DNA from: Pseudomonadota bacterium
Lineage (GTDB): Bacteria; Pseudomonadota; Alphaproteobacteria; Rhizobiales; Rhizobiaceae
Assembly (NCBI GenBank): GCA_023419535.1
Contig: JAEZXX010000117.1
Location: 1-52,851, forward strand
DNA length: 52,851 bases
Reading direction: 5' to 3'
Program-made: the position numbers and the translations under genes
The notes under the pieces: generated by a model
What the model saw: the letters and a program-made list of their open reading frames with translations, nothing else
The model's database searches: none
What the model was told of the DNA's origin: nothing
In this document: positions 23,518 through 32,298 of the stretch, piece by piece
How positions within the stretch are numbered: the stretch's first letter is position 1
Layout of the letters: every line of letters starts with the position of its first letter

Positions 23518-25956
23518 ATGAGCGTTCTGGCTGAAGGGGAAGCGAGGCGACCGGGCCCCGGCGGACCGGGCCTTCGCGCGCGCCTCGCCCGCCTCTTCGC
23601 CCGCCTCCTTCCGCGCACGCGGCGGGCCGACCGCGGCACGATCGCGGACCTTCTTACGCGCGAGATCGCGCGGGAGGGGGCGGCGCGCAGCGGCTTCTTC
23701 CTCCTGCCGCTCGGTCTCATCGCCGGCATCGCCGCCTTCTACGGCCTCGACCTTCGGCTGGAGCCGGAGGTGGCGGCCGGCGCCTTCCTTCCGCTCGCCG
23801 GACTGGCGCTTCTCCTTCGGCGCCGCGTCGTCCTTCGCGCGATCCTGACGCTCGCCGCCTCGGCGCTCGCCGGGCAGATGCTGGCGCAGGCGGAGCTGGC
23901 ACGCACGCCGACGACGATCTTCTCGGGCGAGGCGACCGTCCGGATCGAGGGGCGCGTCGCCTGGCGCGACGTCGACGACCGCGGCCGCTTCCGCTACCTC
24001 ATCGACATCGAGGCGACGAGCCGGCCCGTCCTGTCGCGCCCGCCGGACCGCGCGCGCATCCTCGTCTCCAGCGCCCACGCGCCGATCCCGATCGGCGGCA
24101 CCTATTCCGGCCTCGTGCGGCTGCGCCCGCCCTCCGGTCCGGCCTTTCCAGGCGCCTACGACTTCGCCTTCGTGCCCTTCTTCCAGGGGCTCGGCGCCTA
24201 CGGCTTCTCGCTCGGTGCCCCCGAACCGGCCGCCGCCGTCGATCCGGGCGACCTGTCCTTCGCCGAGCGGGTCGCCGCCCTGCGGGTTTCCATGGCGACA
24301 CGCATCCGCGCCGCCGTGCCGGGGGCGGAGGGCGCGGTCGCCTCCGCGCTGATCACGGGCGAGCGCGCCGGCATTCCCGACGAGATCGACGAATGGCTGC
24401 GGATCACCGGGCTCGCCCACGTCCTGTCGATCTCCGGCTTCCACATGGCGCTGATCGCGGGCTTCACCATGCTGTCCGTCCGGCTCGCCGCCTCCGCCGT
24501 TCCGGGCCTGCCGCTCCTCGTGCCGACCAAGAAGATCGCGGCGTTCGCCGCGCTCCTCGTCTCGACCGCCTATCTCCTGATCGCGGGCGACAATGTCGCA
24601 ACCCAGCGCTCCTGGATCATGCTCGCGATCATGCTCGGGGCCGTGCTCCTCGACAAACCGGCGCTGACGCTGCGCAACGTCGCGCTGGCGGCCATTGTCG
24701 TCCTGACGCTGAACCCGCACGCCGTCGTCACCGCAAGCTTCCAGATGTCCTTCGCGGCGACGGCGGCTCTGGTCGGCGGCTACGGCGCGCTGATGCGCCG
24801 CTGGAGCGGCGGCGAGGACGCCCGGCTGCGTCGCGAGCGCGGGCTGGCGGCCGGGGTCCTCGTCGCGGTCGCGGGGCTGGCGCTGTCCTCGCTGATCGCC
24901 GGCGGCGCGACGACGCCCTACGGCGCCTACCACTTCCAGCGCGCCGCGCCGCTCGGCGGCGTCATCGCCAACGTCGCGGCGATGCCGCTCTTCTCCTTCT
25001 GGATCATGCCCGCAGCCCTCATCGCGGTCCTTGCGATGCCCTTCGGCCTCGACGGGGCCGTCCTCGCGTTCATGGGCTACGGCATCGGCATCGTCTTCGC
25101 GATGGCCGAGCGGCTGGCCTTCTGGTTTCCCGACCATGCGACCGGCCTCCTGCCGACGCTCTCGCTCGTTCTCCTCAGCGCGGCGATCCTGGCGCTCTGC
25201 TTCTTCGCCGGACGGGGCCGATGGCTGGCGGTTCCCTTCGCCGCGGCGGGCCTCGCCATCGCGACGCCGGAGCGCGAACCGCCCGAACTCCTGGTCTTCG
25301 AGGACGGCAAGGAGCTCGCCCTGATCGACGGGGACGGTGCCCTCGCGCATCTGAAGGAGCGCCCGAACAGCTTCGTCGCGGGGCAATGGGAGCGGGCCTT
25401 CCCCGCCGGGACCAGCGACCGGGCGGACGGGCCGGCAACAGACGGCGGGCCCGTCGCCGCACCAGGAGGCGCCGGCTTCACCTGCCAGAACGACATCTGC
25501 CGTGCGGCGACGCGGTCGGGCCTGCGGATCGCCTGGACGGAAAACTACGAGCTGACGGGCACGCTCTGCGACAGCGCCGAGATCGCCATCGTCTCGCGCG
25601 CGATCCGGCTCGCCGAGTGCCGCTCCGGCGCACAGCTGGTGACGCTGCGCACGCTGCGCCGCACCGGCTCGCTCGCCGTCCGGCGCGACCCGGAGACCGG
25701 GCGGGTCCGGATCACGCCGTCGATCGAAGAGACGCCGCGCGAGTGGAACGCGCATCGCCATGCGCCGTGGCCGGAATTCTGGCGCGATCCGGATAGGGAC
25801 GCGGGATCGGTGCGTCCCAGCTCCGCCACGGGCCTCGGCGTTCCGCCGGCCGACCTCGCAGCCAGCCCGAGCGAGGCTGCGCCGCCCCGATCGGAACGGC
25901 GTGCGACGCCGACGCCGGCCGGCGCAGCCCGACCCGAACTCGCGACGCCTCAGTAG
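23518..25956 (+). CDS. comEC: ComEC/Rec2 family membrane protein without a metallo-beta-lactamase domain
   Basis: ComEC forms the inner-membrane channel for DNA uptake in transformation. From ATG 23518 the protein has 812 residues: a basic N-terminus, two hydrophobic segments (about 60-115), an OB-like DUF4131 region (about 135-235), and the Competence domain with many membrane helices, including ISGFHM at 305-310. The C-terminal 230 residues are soluble (LLVFEDGKELALIDGD, then AEIAIVSRAIRLAECR) and lack the HxHxDH zinc motif. This reduced form is common in alphaproteobacteria; whether it still supports DNA uptake is unknown. The start is divergent from gltX, 144 nt apart. Confidence 0.88.
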   Translation: MSVLAEGEARRPGPGGPGLRARLARLFARLLPRTRRADRGTIADLLTREIAREGAARSGFFLLPLGLIAGIAAFYGLDLRLEPEVAAGAFLPLAGLALLLRRRVVLRAILTLAASALAGQMLAQAELARTPTTIFSGEATVRIEGRVAWRDVDDRGRFRYLIDIEATSRPVLSRPPDRARILVSSAHAPIPIGGTYSGLVRLRPPSGPAFPGAYDFAFVPFFQGLGAYGFSLGAPEPAAAVDPGDLSFAERVAALRVSMATRIRAAVPGAEGAVASALITGERAGIPDEIDEWLRITGLAHVLSISGFHMALIAGFTMLSVRLAASAVPGLPLLVPTKKIAAFAALLVSTAYLLIAGDNVATQRSWIMLAIMLGAVLLDKPALTLRNVALAAIVVLTLNPHAVVTASFQMSFAATAALVGGYGALMRRWSGGEDARLRRERGLAAGVLVAVAGLALSSLIAGGATTPYGAYHFQRAAPLGGVIANVAAMPLFSFWIMPAALIAVLAMPFGLDGAVLAFMGYGIGIVFAMAERLAFWFPDHATGLLPTLSLVLLSAAILALCFFAGRGRWLAVPFAAAGLAIATPEREPPELLVFEDGKELALIDGDGALAHLKERPNSFVAGQWERAFPAGTSDRADGPATDGGPVAAPGGAGFTCQNDICRAATRSGLRIAWTENYELTGTLCDSAEIAIVSRAIRLAECRSGAQLVTLRTLRRTGSLAVRRDPETGRVRITPSIEETPREWNAHRHAPWPEFWRDPDRDAGSVRPSSATGLGVPPADLAASPSEAAPPRSERRATPTPAGAARPELATPQ

Positions 25957-26642
25957 CGGCGGATGAGACCGACGAGCTTGCCCTGCACCTTCACCTGATC
26001 GGCGCCGAAGATGCGCGTCTCGTAGGCCGGGTTCGCGGCCTCCAGCGCGATCCGGTCGCCCTTGCGGCGGAAGCGCTTGAGGGTCGCCTCCTCCTCGTCG
26101 ACCAGGGCGACGACGATGTCCCCGGGATTGGCGGTGTCGGCGCGGCGGATCACCACCGTGTCCCCGTCGAGGATCCCGGCCTCGATCATCGAATCACCGG
26201 CGACGTCCAGCGCGTAGTGCTCGCCCGCGCCGATCATGTCCGGCGGCAGGACGAGGTCGCGCGTGTTGTTCTGGATCGCGGAGATCGGCACGCCGGCGGC
26301 GATGCGGCCCATGACGGGAACGCTGACTGAATCGTTGGCGGCCGAAACGGCGAGCGGCTTCGGCGCGGAGGAGACGAGGCTCGGCTTGAAGCCCTGCGGC
26401 ACGGGCCGCGGCGCGCCCTTGGCCATCACGTCCGGCAGCTTCAGAATCTCCAGCGCCCGCGCCCGGTTGGGCAGGCGGCGGATGAAGCCGCGCTCCTCCA
26501 GGGCGGTGATCAGGCGATGGATGCCGCTCTTCGACTTCAGCTCCAGCGCATCCTTCATCTCGTCGAAGGAGGGCGGCACGCCGGCCGACTGCAGCCGCTC
26601 GTGGATGAAGAGGAGGAGATCGTGCTGCTTGCGCGTGAGCAT
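25950..26642 (-). CDS. lexA: SOS response repressor LexA
   Basis: LexA represses DNA-damage genes and self-cleaves when stimulated by RecA-ssDNA. The 230-residue protein has the N-terminal winged helix (MLTRKQHDLLLFIHERLQ, SGIHRLITALEERGFI), a linker longer than in E. coli (about residues 70-105), the cleavage site Ala116-Gly117, and the Ser151 (AGDSMIEAG) and Lys189 (EATLKRF) dyad. The operator GTTC-N7-GTTC at 26692-26706, 50 nt before the start, predicts autorepression. Its 3' end overlaps comEC by 7 nt, tail to tail. Confidence 0.97.
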   Translation of the reverse strand: MLTRKQHDLLLFIHERLQSAGVPPSFDEMKDALELKSKSGIHRLITALEERGFIRRLPNRARALEILKLPDVMAKGAPRPVPQGFKPSLVSSAPKPLAVSAANDSVSVPVMGRIAAGVPISAIQNNTRDLVLPPDMIGAGEHYALDVAGDSMIEAGILDGDTVVIRRADTANPGDIVVALVDEEEATLKRFRRKGDRIALEAANPAYETRIFGADQVKVQGKLVGLIRRY

Positions 26643-26691
26643 CGCCGAACCCTTGGGACAGAATCAAAACAAAACCTGAACAAAGCTACTT

Positions 26692-26706
26692 GTTCCGTTT
26701 GTGTTC
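26692..26706 (-). promoter_or_regulatory. LexA operator (alphaproteobacterial SOS box)
   Basis: On the plus strand GTTC-CGTTTGT-GTTC; on the lexA strand GAAC-N7-GAAC, the known alphaproteobacterial SOS box. It sits 50 nt upstream of lexA in the 70-nt gap to moeA. The neighbouring GAAC at 26678 makes a palindrome GAACAA-N6-TTGTTC (26678-26695) with its first half, so a second half-site may add affinity. Confidence 0.8.
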
Positions 26707-26712
26707 CGCAAG

Positions 26713-27912
26713 TCAGTCCAGCAGGAGATAGCGGCAGGGATCACCCTTTTGCGCGTCCGGCGCATGGGCCGGGCGCAGAAGCAGGATCTGCGCCCGCGCG
26801 TAGATCGACAGGAGCGAGGAATCCTGTCGCGGAAGCGGCGTGACGACGGCGTCGCCGTCGACGATCTCGAGGCTGGCGCGCACGAAGTCGGCGCGCTGGT
26901 CGTTCGCGGGCATCGCATGTCCCAGGACGCCGGTCCGGAACGCATCATCGGTCAGGCCGGCGAGCCGCCGCACGAGGGGGCGCAGGAAGACCGTCGCCGC
27001 GACCATGGAGGAGGCGGGGTTGCCGGGCAGGCCGACGATCCGCACTGCCCCGAGCCGCCCGGCCATGATCGGCTTGCCGGGGCGCATGGCGACCTTCCAG
27101 AAGTCGAGGGCGACGCCGCGCGATTCGAAAGCCCGTGCGGCGAGGTCGTGATCGCCGACCGAAGCTCCGCCGATGGAGACGAAGATGTCGGCCCGTGCGG
27201 CCGCCGCCTCGTCGAGGCGCGCGCCGATGGCATCGAGATCGTCGGGCGCGATGCCGAGGTCCATCACCTCGCCGCCGTTCGCCTCGACGAGGGCGGCGAC
27301 GCCGTAGGAGTTCGAGGCGACGATCTGCGAGGGGCCGAGGGGCCGTCCCGGCTCGACCAGTTCGTCGCCGGTCGCCAGGATCGCGACGCGGGGGCGGCGC
27401 AGGACGTCGAGAACGGGATGCCCGCCGCTCGCCGCCAGCGCGACCATGCCCGCCGTCAGGCGCGAGCCGGCGCGGACGAGCACCTCGCCGGCGGAGAAGT
27501 CGTTGCCGAGAGGCCGGATGTTGGCGCCCTTCGCGGGTGCCTCGACGGCGCGCAGGCTCGAACCGGTGCGCTCGGCGTTCTCCTGGATGAGCACCGTGTC
27601 GGCGCCGGGCGGCACCGGGGCCCCGGTGAAGATGCGGACGGCCTCGCCCGGTACGATCGCCCGCTCGAAGGCGCGGCCCGCCTGCGCCTCGCCGACGACG
27701 TTCAGGGCGCGGCCCTCCGCGGCATCCGCGGCGCGAAGGGCGTAGCCGTCCATCGCCGAGGCGTCGAAGTCCGGCTGGGTGCGCTGGGCGACGACGTCGC
27801 CCGCCAGGACGCGGCCGGCCGCGCTGCGAAGGGGAACGCGTTCCGTGTCGGCGACCGGCACGGCATCGCGCAGCAGCTCGGCCAGCGCCTCCTCGACCGG
27901 CCGGAGAGTCAT
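26713..27912 (-). CDS. moeA: Molybdopterin molybdenumtransferase
   Basis: MoeA inserts molybdate into adenylated molybdopterin, the last step of Mo-cofactor synthesis. The 399-residue protein has the family layout: domain with DFDASAMDGYALRAAD, VRIFTGAPVPPGADTV, the MoaB/Mog-like domain (ILATGDELVEPGRPLG, SIGGASVGDHDL, AMRPGKPIMAGRLG, IVGLPGNPASSMVAA), and the C-terminal beta-barrel. It overlaps moaC by 4 nt. A gap of 70 nt with a LexA box separates it from lexA. Confidence 0.96.
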   Translation of the reverse strand: MTLRPVEEALAELLRDAVPVADTERVPLRSAAGRVLAGDVVAQRTQPDFDASAMDGYALRAADAAEGRALNVVGEAQAGRAFERAIVPGEAVRIFTGAPVPPGADTVLIQENAERTGSSLRAVEAPAKGANIRPLGNDFSAGEVLVRAGSRLTAGMVALAASGGHPVLDVLRRPRVAILATGDELVEPGRPLGPSQIVASNSYGVAALVEANGGEVMDLGIAPDDLDAIGARLDEAAAARADIFVSIGGASVGDHDLAARAFESRGVALDFWKVAMRPGKPIMAGRLGAVRIVGLPGNPASSMVAATVFLRPLVRRLAGLTDDAFRTGVLGHAMPANDQRADFVRASLEIVDGDAVVTPLPRQDSSLLSIYARAQILLLRPAHAPDAQKGDPCRYLLLD

Positions 27913-28406
27913 GCCGGCGCGTCCGGAGCGCGCGCGTAAGTGCCCGAGCGCCCGCCGGATTTCGCGACGAGCCGGATGCCGGTGATCTCCATCTCCCGGT
28001 CCACCGCCTTGGCCATGTCGTAGATGGTCAGGCAGGCGACCGAGACCGCCGTCAGCGCCTCCATCTCCACGCCCGTGCGTCCGCCCACCTTGGCGGTGGC
28101 GGTGACGCGCAGGCCCGGCAGTTCCGGCTCCAGCGCGATCTCGACCGACACCTTGTCGAGCATCAGCGGGTGGCAGAGCGGGATGAGGTCGCTGGTCTTC
28201 TTGGCCGCCATGATTCCGGCGATCCGCGCGATGGCGACGACGTCGCCCTTCTTGGCCTGACCCGATGCGATCAGCTCCAGCGTCTCCGGCTTCATGACCA
28301 CGAGCCCCTCGGCGCTCGCCGAACGGCCGGTGACCTCCTTGTCGCCGACGTCGACCATCGCGGCCGCGCCGGACGCGTCGAGATGGGTGAGGCGGGTCTC
28401 GCTCAC
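27909..28406 (-). CDS. moaC: Cyclic pyranopterin monophosphate synthase
   Basis: MoaC converts the cyclic GTP derivative made by MoaA into cPMP, the first Mo-cofactor intermediate. The 165-residue protein has LTHLDASGAAAMVDVGDKEV, IPLCHPLML, and the C-terminal GVEMEALTAVSVACLTIYDM, with the catalytic Lys in YDMAKAVD. It overlaps trpC and moeA by 4 nt each. The Mo-cofactor genes sit inside a tryptophan operon without biochemical link; the order is conserved in rhizobia. Confidence 0.97.
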   Translation of the reverse strand: MSETRLTHLDASGAAAMVDVGDKEVTGRSASAEGLVVMKPETLELIASGQAKKGDVVAIARIAGIMAAKKTSDLIPLCHPLMLDKVSVEIALEPELPGLRVTATAKVGGRTGVEMEALTAVSVACLTIYDMAKAVDREMEITGIRLVAKSGGRSGTYARAPDAPA

Positions 28407-29206
28407 GCTCGCCGGCCCTCGTCGAGGAGCGATCGCGTCGCGGATTCGACGTCCGCCTGTCGCATCAGGCTCTCACCGACGAGGACGGTGCGGATGCCGG
28501 CACGTGCGAGCCGCGCGCAGTCGGCCGCCGAATGGATGCCGCTCTCGCCGACGACGATCCGGTCGTACGGCACGAGCTTCGCCAGACGCTCGGCCACGGC
28601 GAGATCGGTCTCGAAGGTGCGAAGGTTGCGGCTGTTGATGCCGACGAGCCGCGAACGCAGCTTCAAAGCCCGTTCGAGCTCCGCCTCGTCGTGGACCTCG
28701 ATCAGGACGTCGAGCCCGTGCTCCTCGGCTGCGTCTTCGAGCGCCGCGGCGGTCGGATCGTCGACGGCCGCCATGATGATGAGGATCGCGTCGCCGCCCC
28801 AGGCGCGCGCTTCCGCCACCTGGTAGGGGTCGAACATGAAGTCCTTGCGCAGCGCGGGCAGGGCGGTGGCGTCGCGCGCGGCGGTCAGGAAGCCGGGCTG
28901 GCCCTGGAAGGACGGCGCGTCGGTCAGCACGCTGAGGCAGGTCGCGCCGCCGCGCTCGTAGGCGCGAGCGAGCGTCGGCGGATCGAAATCCTCGCGGATC
29001 AGGCCCTTGGACGGACTCGCCTTCTTCACCTCGGCGATCAGCGCGATGCGGCCCTGCGCGATCGTCCGCCCGACGGCGGCGGCGAAGCCGCGCGGGCCAT
29101 CGCGGCCGGCGATGATCGCCGCGAGGTCGGCGAGCGGCACGGCGGATCGGGCCGCGGCGATCTCGTCGCGCTTGTAGGTCTCGATCCGCGCGAGGATGTC
29201 GCTCAT
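28403..29206 (-). CDS. trpC: Indole-3-glycerol phosphate synthase
   Basis: TrpC closes the indole ring, turning CdRP into indole-3-glycerol phosphate. The 267-residue TIM barrel has the catalytic-Lys motif IALIAEVKKASPSKGLI, LRKDFMFDPYQVAEARA, LIEVHDEAELERAL, VGINSRNLRTFETDL and VGESGIHS. It is monofunctional, not fused to TrpF. The start MSDILARIETYKRDEI overlaps the trpD stop by 4 nt (ATGA). Confidence 0.97.
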   Translation of the reverse strand: MSDILARIETYKRDEIAAARSAVPLADLAAIIAGRDGPRGFAAAVGRTIAQGRIALIAEVKKASPSKGLIREDFDPPTLARAYERGGATCLSVLTDAPSFQGQPGFLTAARDATALPALRKDFMFDPYQVAEARAWGGDAILIIMAAVDDPTAAALEDAAEEHGLDVLIEVHDEAELERALKLRSRLVGINSRNLRTFETDLAVAERLAKLVPYDRIVVGESGIHSAADCARLARAGIRTVLVGESLMRQADVESATRSLLDEGRRA

Positions 29207-30228
29207 CTGCGGGCGCTCCGGGGGCGTTGCGAAGCCTCCACGAGGCGGGCGAGCGCGGCGCGGGCCGCGCCGTCGTCGATCGATCTCGCGGCGAGGGTCA
29301 GGCCGGCCGCGATGTCGGGCGCGCGGTCGGCGACGACCAGCGCGCCCGCCGCGTTCAGAAGCGCGACGTCGCGATAGGCGTTCCGCTCGCCCTCCAGCAC
29401 CGCGCGCAGCGCCGCCGCGTTCGCGGACCCGTCGCCCCCCTTCAGCTCGGACAGGTCGCGGCGCGGCAGGCCGAACGCCTCGGGCTCGATGGTGAAGCGC
29501 TCGATCCGCTCGCCGTCGAGCGAGACGATCTGCGTCTCGCCGCAGACCGTCATCTCGTCGAGCCCGTCGCCGTGGACGACGAAGGCCCTGCGGGTGCCGA
29601 GGGCGCGCAGCGTCTCGGCGATCGGCATCAGCCATTGCGGGGCGAAGACGCCGAGGAGCAGGCGGTCGGCGCCGGCCGGGTTGGCGAGGGGCCCGAGGAT
29701 GTTGAAGATCGTGCGCGTGCCGAGTTCGACGCGGCTGGGGCCCACGAAACGCATGGCCGAATGGTGCGTCGGCGCGAACATGAAGCCGATGCCGGCCTCG
29801 GCGATCACCGGACCGATCTCGGCCGGCTTCAGATCGACGTCGACGCCGAGCGCGGCCAGAACGTCCGCAGCGCCCGACTTCGACGACAGCGCCCGGTTGC
29901 CGTGCTTGGCGACCACGACGCCGCAGCCGGCGACCACGAGGGCCGTCAGAGTCGAGATGTTCAGCGTGCCGGCGTGATCGCCGCCGGTGCCGACGATGTC
30001 GATCGCGTCCGTCGGGGCCTGAACCCGCGCCATGTTGGCGCGCATCACGTCCACCGCGCCGGCGATCTCCTCGACGCTCTCGCCGCGAACCCGCAGCGCC
30101 ATCAGGAAGCCGCCGATCTGGCTGGGCGTCGCCTCGCCCGACATCATCACGCCGAAGGCGGCGGCGGCCTCTGCGCGCGTCAGCGCGACGCCGTCCGCGA
30201 CCTTGGCGAGAAAGGGCTTGAGGTCCAT
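29203..30228 (-). CDS. trpD: Anthranilate phosphoribosyltransferase
   Basis: TrpD transfers the phosphoribosyl group from PRPP to anthranilate. The 341-residue protein shows the N-terminal helical domain (LTRAEAAAAFGVMMSGEATP), the PRPP-binding VGTGGDHAGTLNIST, KHGNRALSSKSGAADVLAAL, FAPTHHSAMRFVGPSR and LGPLANPAG. It starts 2 nt after ppiD. No trpG lies between them, which fits a fused TrpE-TrpG elsewhere, as in Rhizobiaceae. Confidence 0.97.
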   Translation of the reverse strand: MDLKPFLAKVADGVALTRAEAAAAFGVMMSGEATPSQIGGFLMALRVRGESVEEIAGAVDVMRANMARVQAPTDAIDIVGTGGDHAGTLNISTLTALVVAGCGVVVAKHGNRALSSKSGAADVLAALGVDVDLKPAEIGPVIAEAGIGFMFAPTHHSAMRFVGPSRVELGTRTIFNILGPLANPAGADRLLLGVFAPQWLMPIAETLRALGTRRAFVVHGDGLDEMTVCGETQIVSLDGERIERFTIEPEAFGLPRRDLSELKGGDGSANAAALRAVLEGERNAYRDVALLNAAGALVVADRAPDIAAGLTLAARSIDDGAARAALARLVEASQRPRSARR

Positions 30229-30230
30229 CG

Positions 30231-32123
30231 TCACCGCAGGCTCTGCGCCGTCTGCACGGCGGTCTCGTTGAAGCGCACCGGATATTCGGTCTGCAGCATC
30301 GCCACATAGGCCTGCAGCACGTCGTTCTGGAGGGCACCGGAGATCTGCGCCGTCTGCGCCGGCTGGACGTCGGCCAGCGGGTCGGCGGGCGGCGACACCT
30401 CGTCGACGCGCAGGAGCGTCCATGTCCCGGGCTCGGCGCCGGGCGCCGTCGTCACGAGGCCGGCCGGGCCGGAGAAGGCGGCGTTGGCCGCGGCTTCGCC
30501 GAGACGCGGCGTCGCGGTCGCGCGGGTCAGGCCCGGCTCGGTGGCGACGGTCAGGCCCTCCGCCTGCGCCACCGCCTCCAGCGCCTCGCCGCCCTCGATG
30601 CGGGCGCGCAGCGCCTCGACCCGGGCTTCCAGCTCCTCGCCGGCCTCTTGCGCCTTCCAGTCGGCGACGACGTCCTCGCGGATCTCGTCCAGCGGGCGCT
30701 GGCGCGCCTCGGTCACCTCGGAGACGTCGTAGAAGACGAAGCTGTTGGACGCGTCGTTGATCGGCGGGTTGTCGAAGTTCGGCTGGGTCTCGAACACGCC
30801 GGCCAGGAGTTCGCCCTGCGCCGGCAGGTTCTCGACGGGGTTCCCCTCGGCATCGAGCCCGGTGGAGTCGATCGAGGGGACCTCGACGACCGTCAGCCCC
30901 GCCTCATCGGCGGCCTCGCGGATGGTCGCGCCGGCGGCGCGGGCGTCCTCGAAGGTGTTGTAGGCCTCGTCGACGCGGGTCGTCGCGGCGTCGAGCGCCA
31001 GCTCCTCGCGCAGCTGCGCCTCGACGGCCTCCAGCGGCTCGACGCCTTCCGGCTCGATCGCCTCGACGGTCAGGATCGTCGGGCCGAAGAGGCCCGGAAC
31101 GACGCCGCTCGTCTGGCCGATCTCGAGCGCAAAGGCCGCGTCGGCGATGTTGGCGTCGGGAATGTCGGAGCGCGCGAGGAGCCCGAGATCGGTGTCGGCC
31201 GGGCTGCGGCCGGCCGCCGCCGCCGCGTCGGCGAAGCTCGCCCCTCCGGCGATCTCGGCCGCGGCCGCGTCGGCGGCCGCCTGGTCGGGGAAGACGATCT
31301 GCCGGATCTGCCGGCGCTCCGGCGTGCCGAAGCGCGCGCGGTTCGCCTCGTAGTCCGCCGCCACCGCCTCGGGGGTCACGCTCGCCGGATCGGCGAGCGC
31401 CTCGGCGGTCAGATGGACGTAGGAGAAGGCGCGGTACTCGGGCGCGGCGTAGTCGCCCTCCTGCGCGGTGAAGAAGGTCTGCAGCTCCTCCTCGGACGGA
31501 TCGGCGATCTCCTCGGCGGGCTGCGCCGTCAGGGTCGCCAGACTGACAGTGCGGCGCTCGCCGGCATAGAGGCCGATGGCGGCCGTGAAGGTCTGCGGCG
31601 CCGGGATGCCCTCGGCGACGGAATCGATGATCTGGGTGCGCAGCGCCGTCTCGCCCAGGCGGTCGATATAGGCGGTCTCGGTCATGCCGGCGTTCTGGAG
31701 CACGGCGCGGAAGGTGTTGCGCGAGAAATTGCCGTTGGCGTCCTGGAAGCTCGGATCCTCGGCGATCAGGCGCAGAAGGCCCTGCTGCGACAGGCCGAGC
31801 CCGAGGACGCGGCCCTGTTCGTCGAGGACGGCGCCGGTCGCCAGCTGCGAGAGGGTCGACTGGTCGATGCCGAAGGCCTGGATCTCGTCCGGGTTCGGCC
31901 GGCGCCCGATCTGCTGGGAGACGCGCGCCAGGCTCTGCTGATAGGCGATCTGGTAGTCCTGCAGCGACACGGAGGTGCCGCCCACCGTCATCACGGTCGA
32001 AAGCGAGAGGCGCCCGGAAAAGCCGTCGGCCAAGGTCCAGGCGACCGCGAAGACGCCGAGCAGGAGACCGAGGAAGATCTTTCCGGCCCAGCCGGTCACG
32101 ATCCCGCGCAGAAAGGTCATCAT
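30231..32123 (-). CDS. ppiD: PpiD/SurA-like membrane-anchored peptidyl-prolyl isomerase
   Basis: The 630-residue protein has a single N-terminal membrane segment (FLGLLLGVFAVAWTLADGF), which anchors a large periplasmic part, as in PpiD. It has the SurA-N region (VSLQDYQIAYQQSLARVSQQ, LLRLIAEDPSFQDANGNFSR), a parvulin-type rotamase domain around RRQIRQIVFPDQAAADAAAA, and a long helical C-terminal half. PpiD acts as a chaperone for proteins leaving the Sec channel. Two ATG codons lie in tandem; 32123 is used, with GGAGTG upstream. It is divergent from tpiA and starts the trpD-trpC-moaC-moeA run. Confidence 0.88.
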   Translation of the reverse strand: MMTFLRGIVTGWAGKIFLGLLLGVFAVAWTLADGFSGRLSLSTVMTVGGTSVSLQDYQIAYQQSLARVSQQIGRRPNPDEIQAFGIDQSTLSQLATGAVLDEQGRVLGLGLSQQGLLRLIAEDPSFQDANGNFSRNTFRAVLQNAGMTETAYIDRLGETALRTQIIDSVAEGIPAPQTFTAAIGLYAGERRTVSLATLTAQPAEEIADPSEEELQTFFTAQEGDYAAPEYRAFSYVHLTAEALADPASVTPEAVAADYEANRARFGTPERRQIRQIVFPDQAAADAAAAEIAGGASFADAAAAAGRSPADTDLGLLARSDIPDANIADAAFALEIGQTSGVVPGLFGPTILTVEAIEPEGVEPLEAVEAQLREELALDAATTRVDEAYNTFEDARAAGATIREAADEAGLTVVEVPSIDSTGLDAEGNPVENLPAQGELLAGVFETQPNFDNPPINDASNSFVFYDVSEVTEARQRPLDEIREDVVADWKAQEAGEELEARVEALRARIEGGEALEAVAQAEGLTVATEPGLTRATATPRLGEAAANAAFSGPAGLVTTAPGAEPGTWTLLRVDEVSPPADPLADVQPAQTAQISGALQNDVLQAYVAMLQTEYPVRFNETAVQTAQSLR

Positions 32124-32298
32124 CGCGTCAAGCACTCCGGTCGCACGTGTCGTCCGTCCGCACGAAAGGGCCTCCGGCGGACTGATGGGTTCCGGCCTTA
32201 AAGCCAAACCGCCCATCGGCCAAGCGCCGCGGTTTGATTTCGGGCGGGCGAGCCGATAACCCTCGCGCCGATTTGAAGCACCGTTGGGAGGACCGCCC

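Noticed and set aside
23374..25761. Upstream extension of the gltX frame on the minus strand
   Set aside because: It is antisense to comEC. The conserved GluRS start MSDRVVTRFAPSPTG with a ribosome site at 23373 is decisive.
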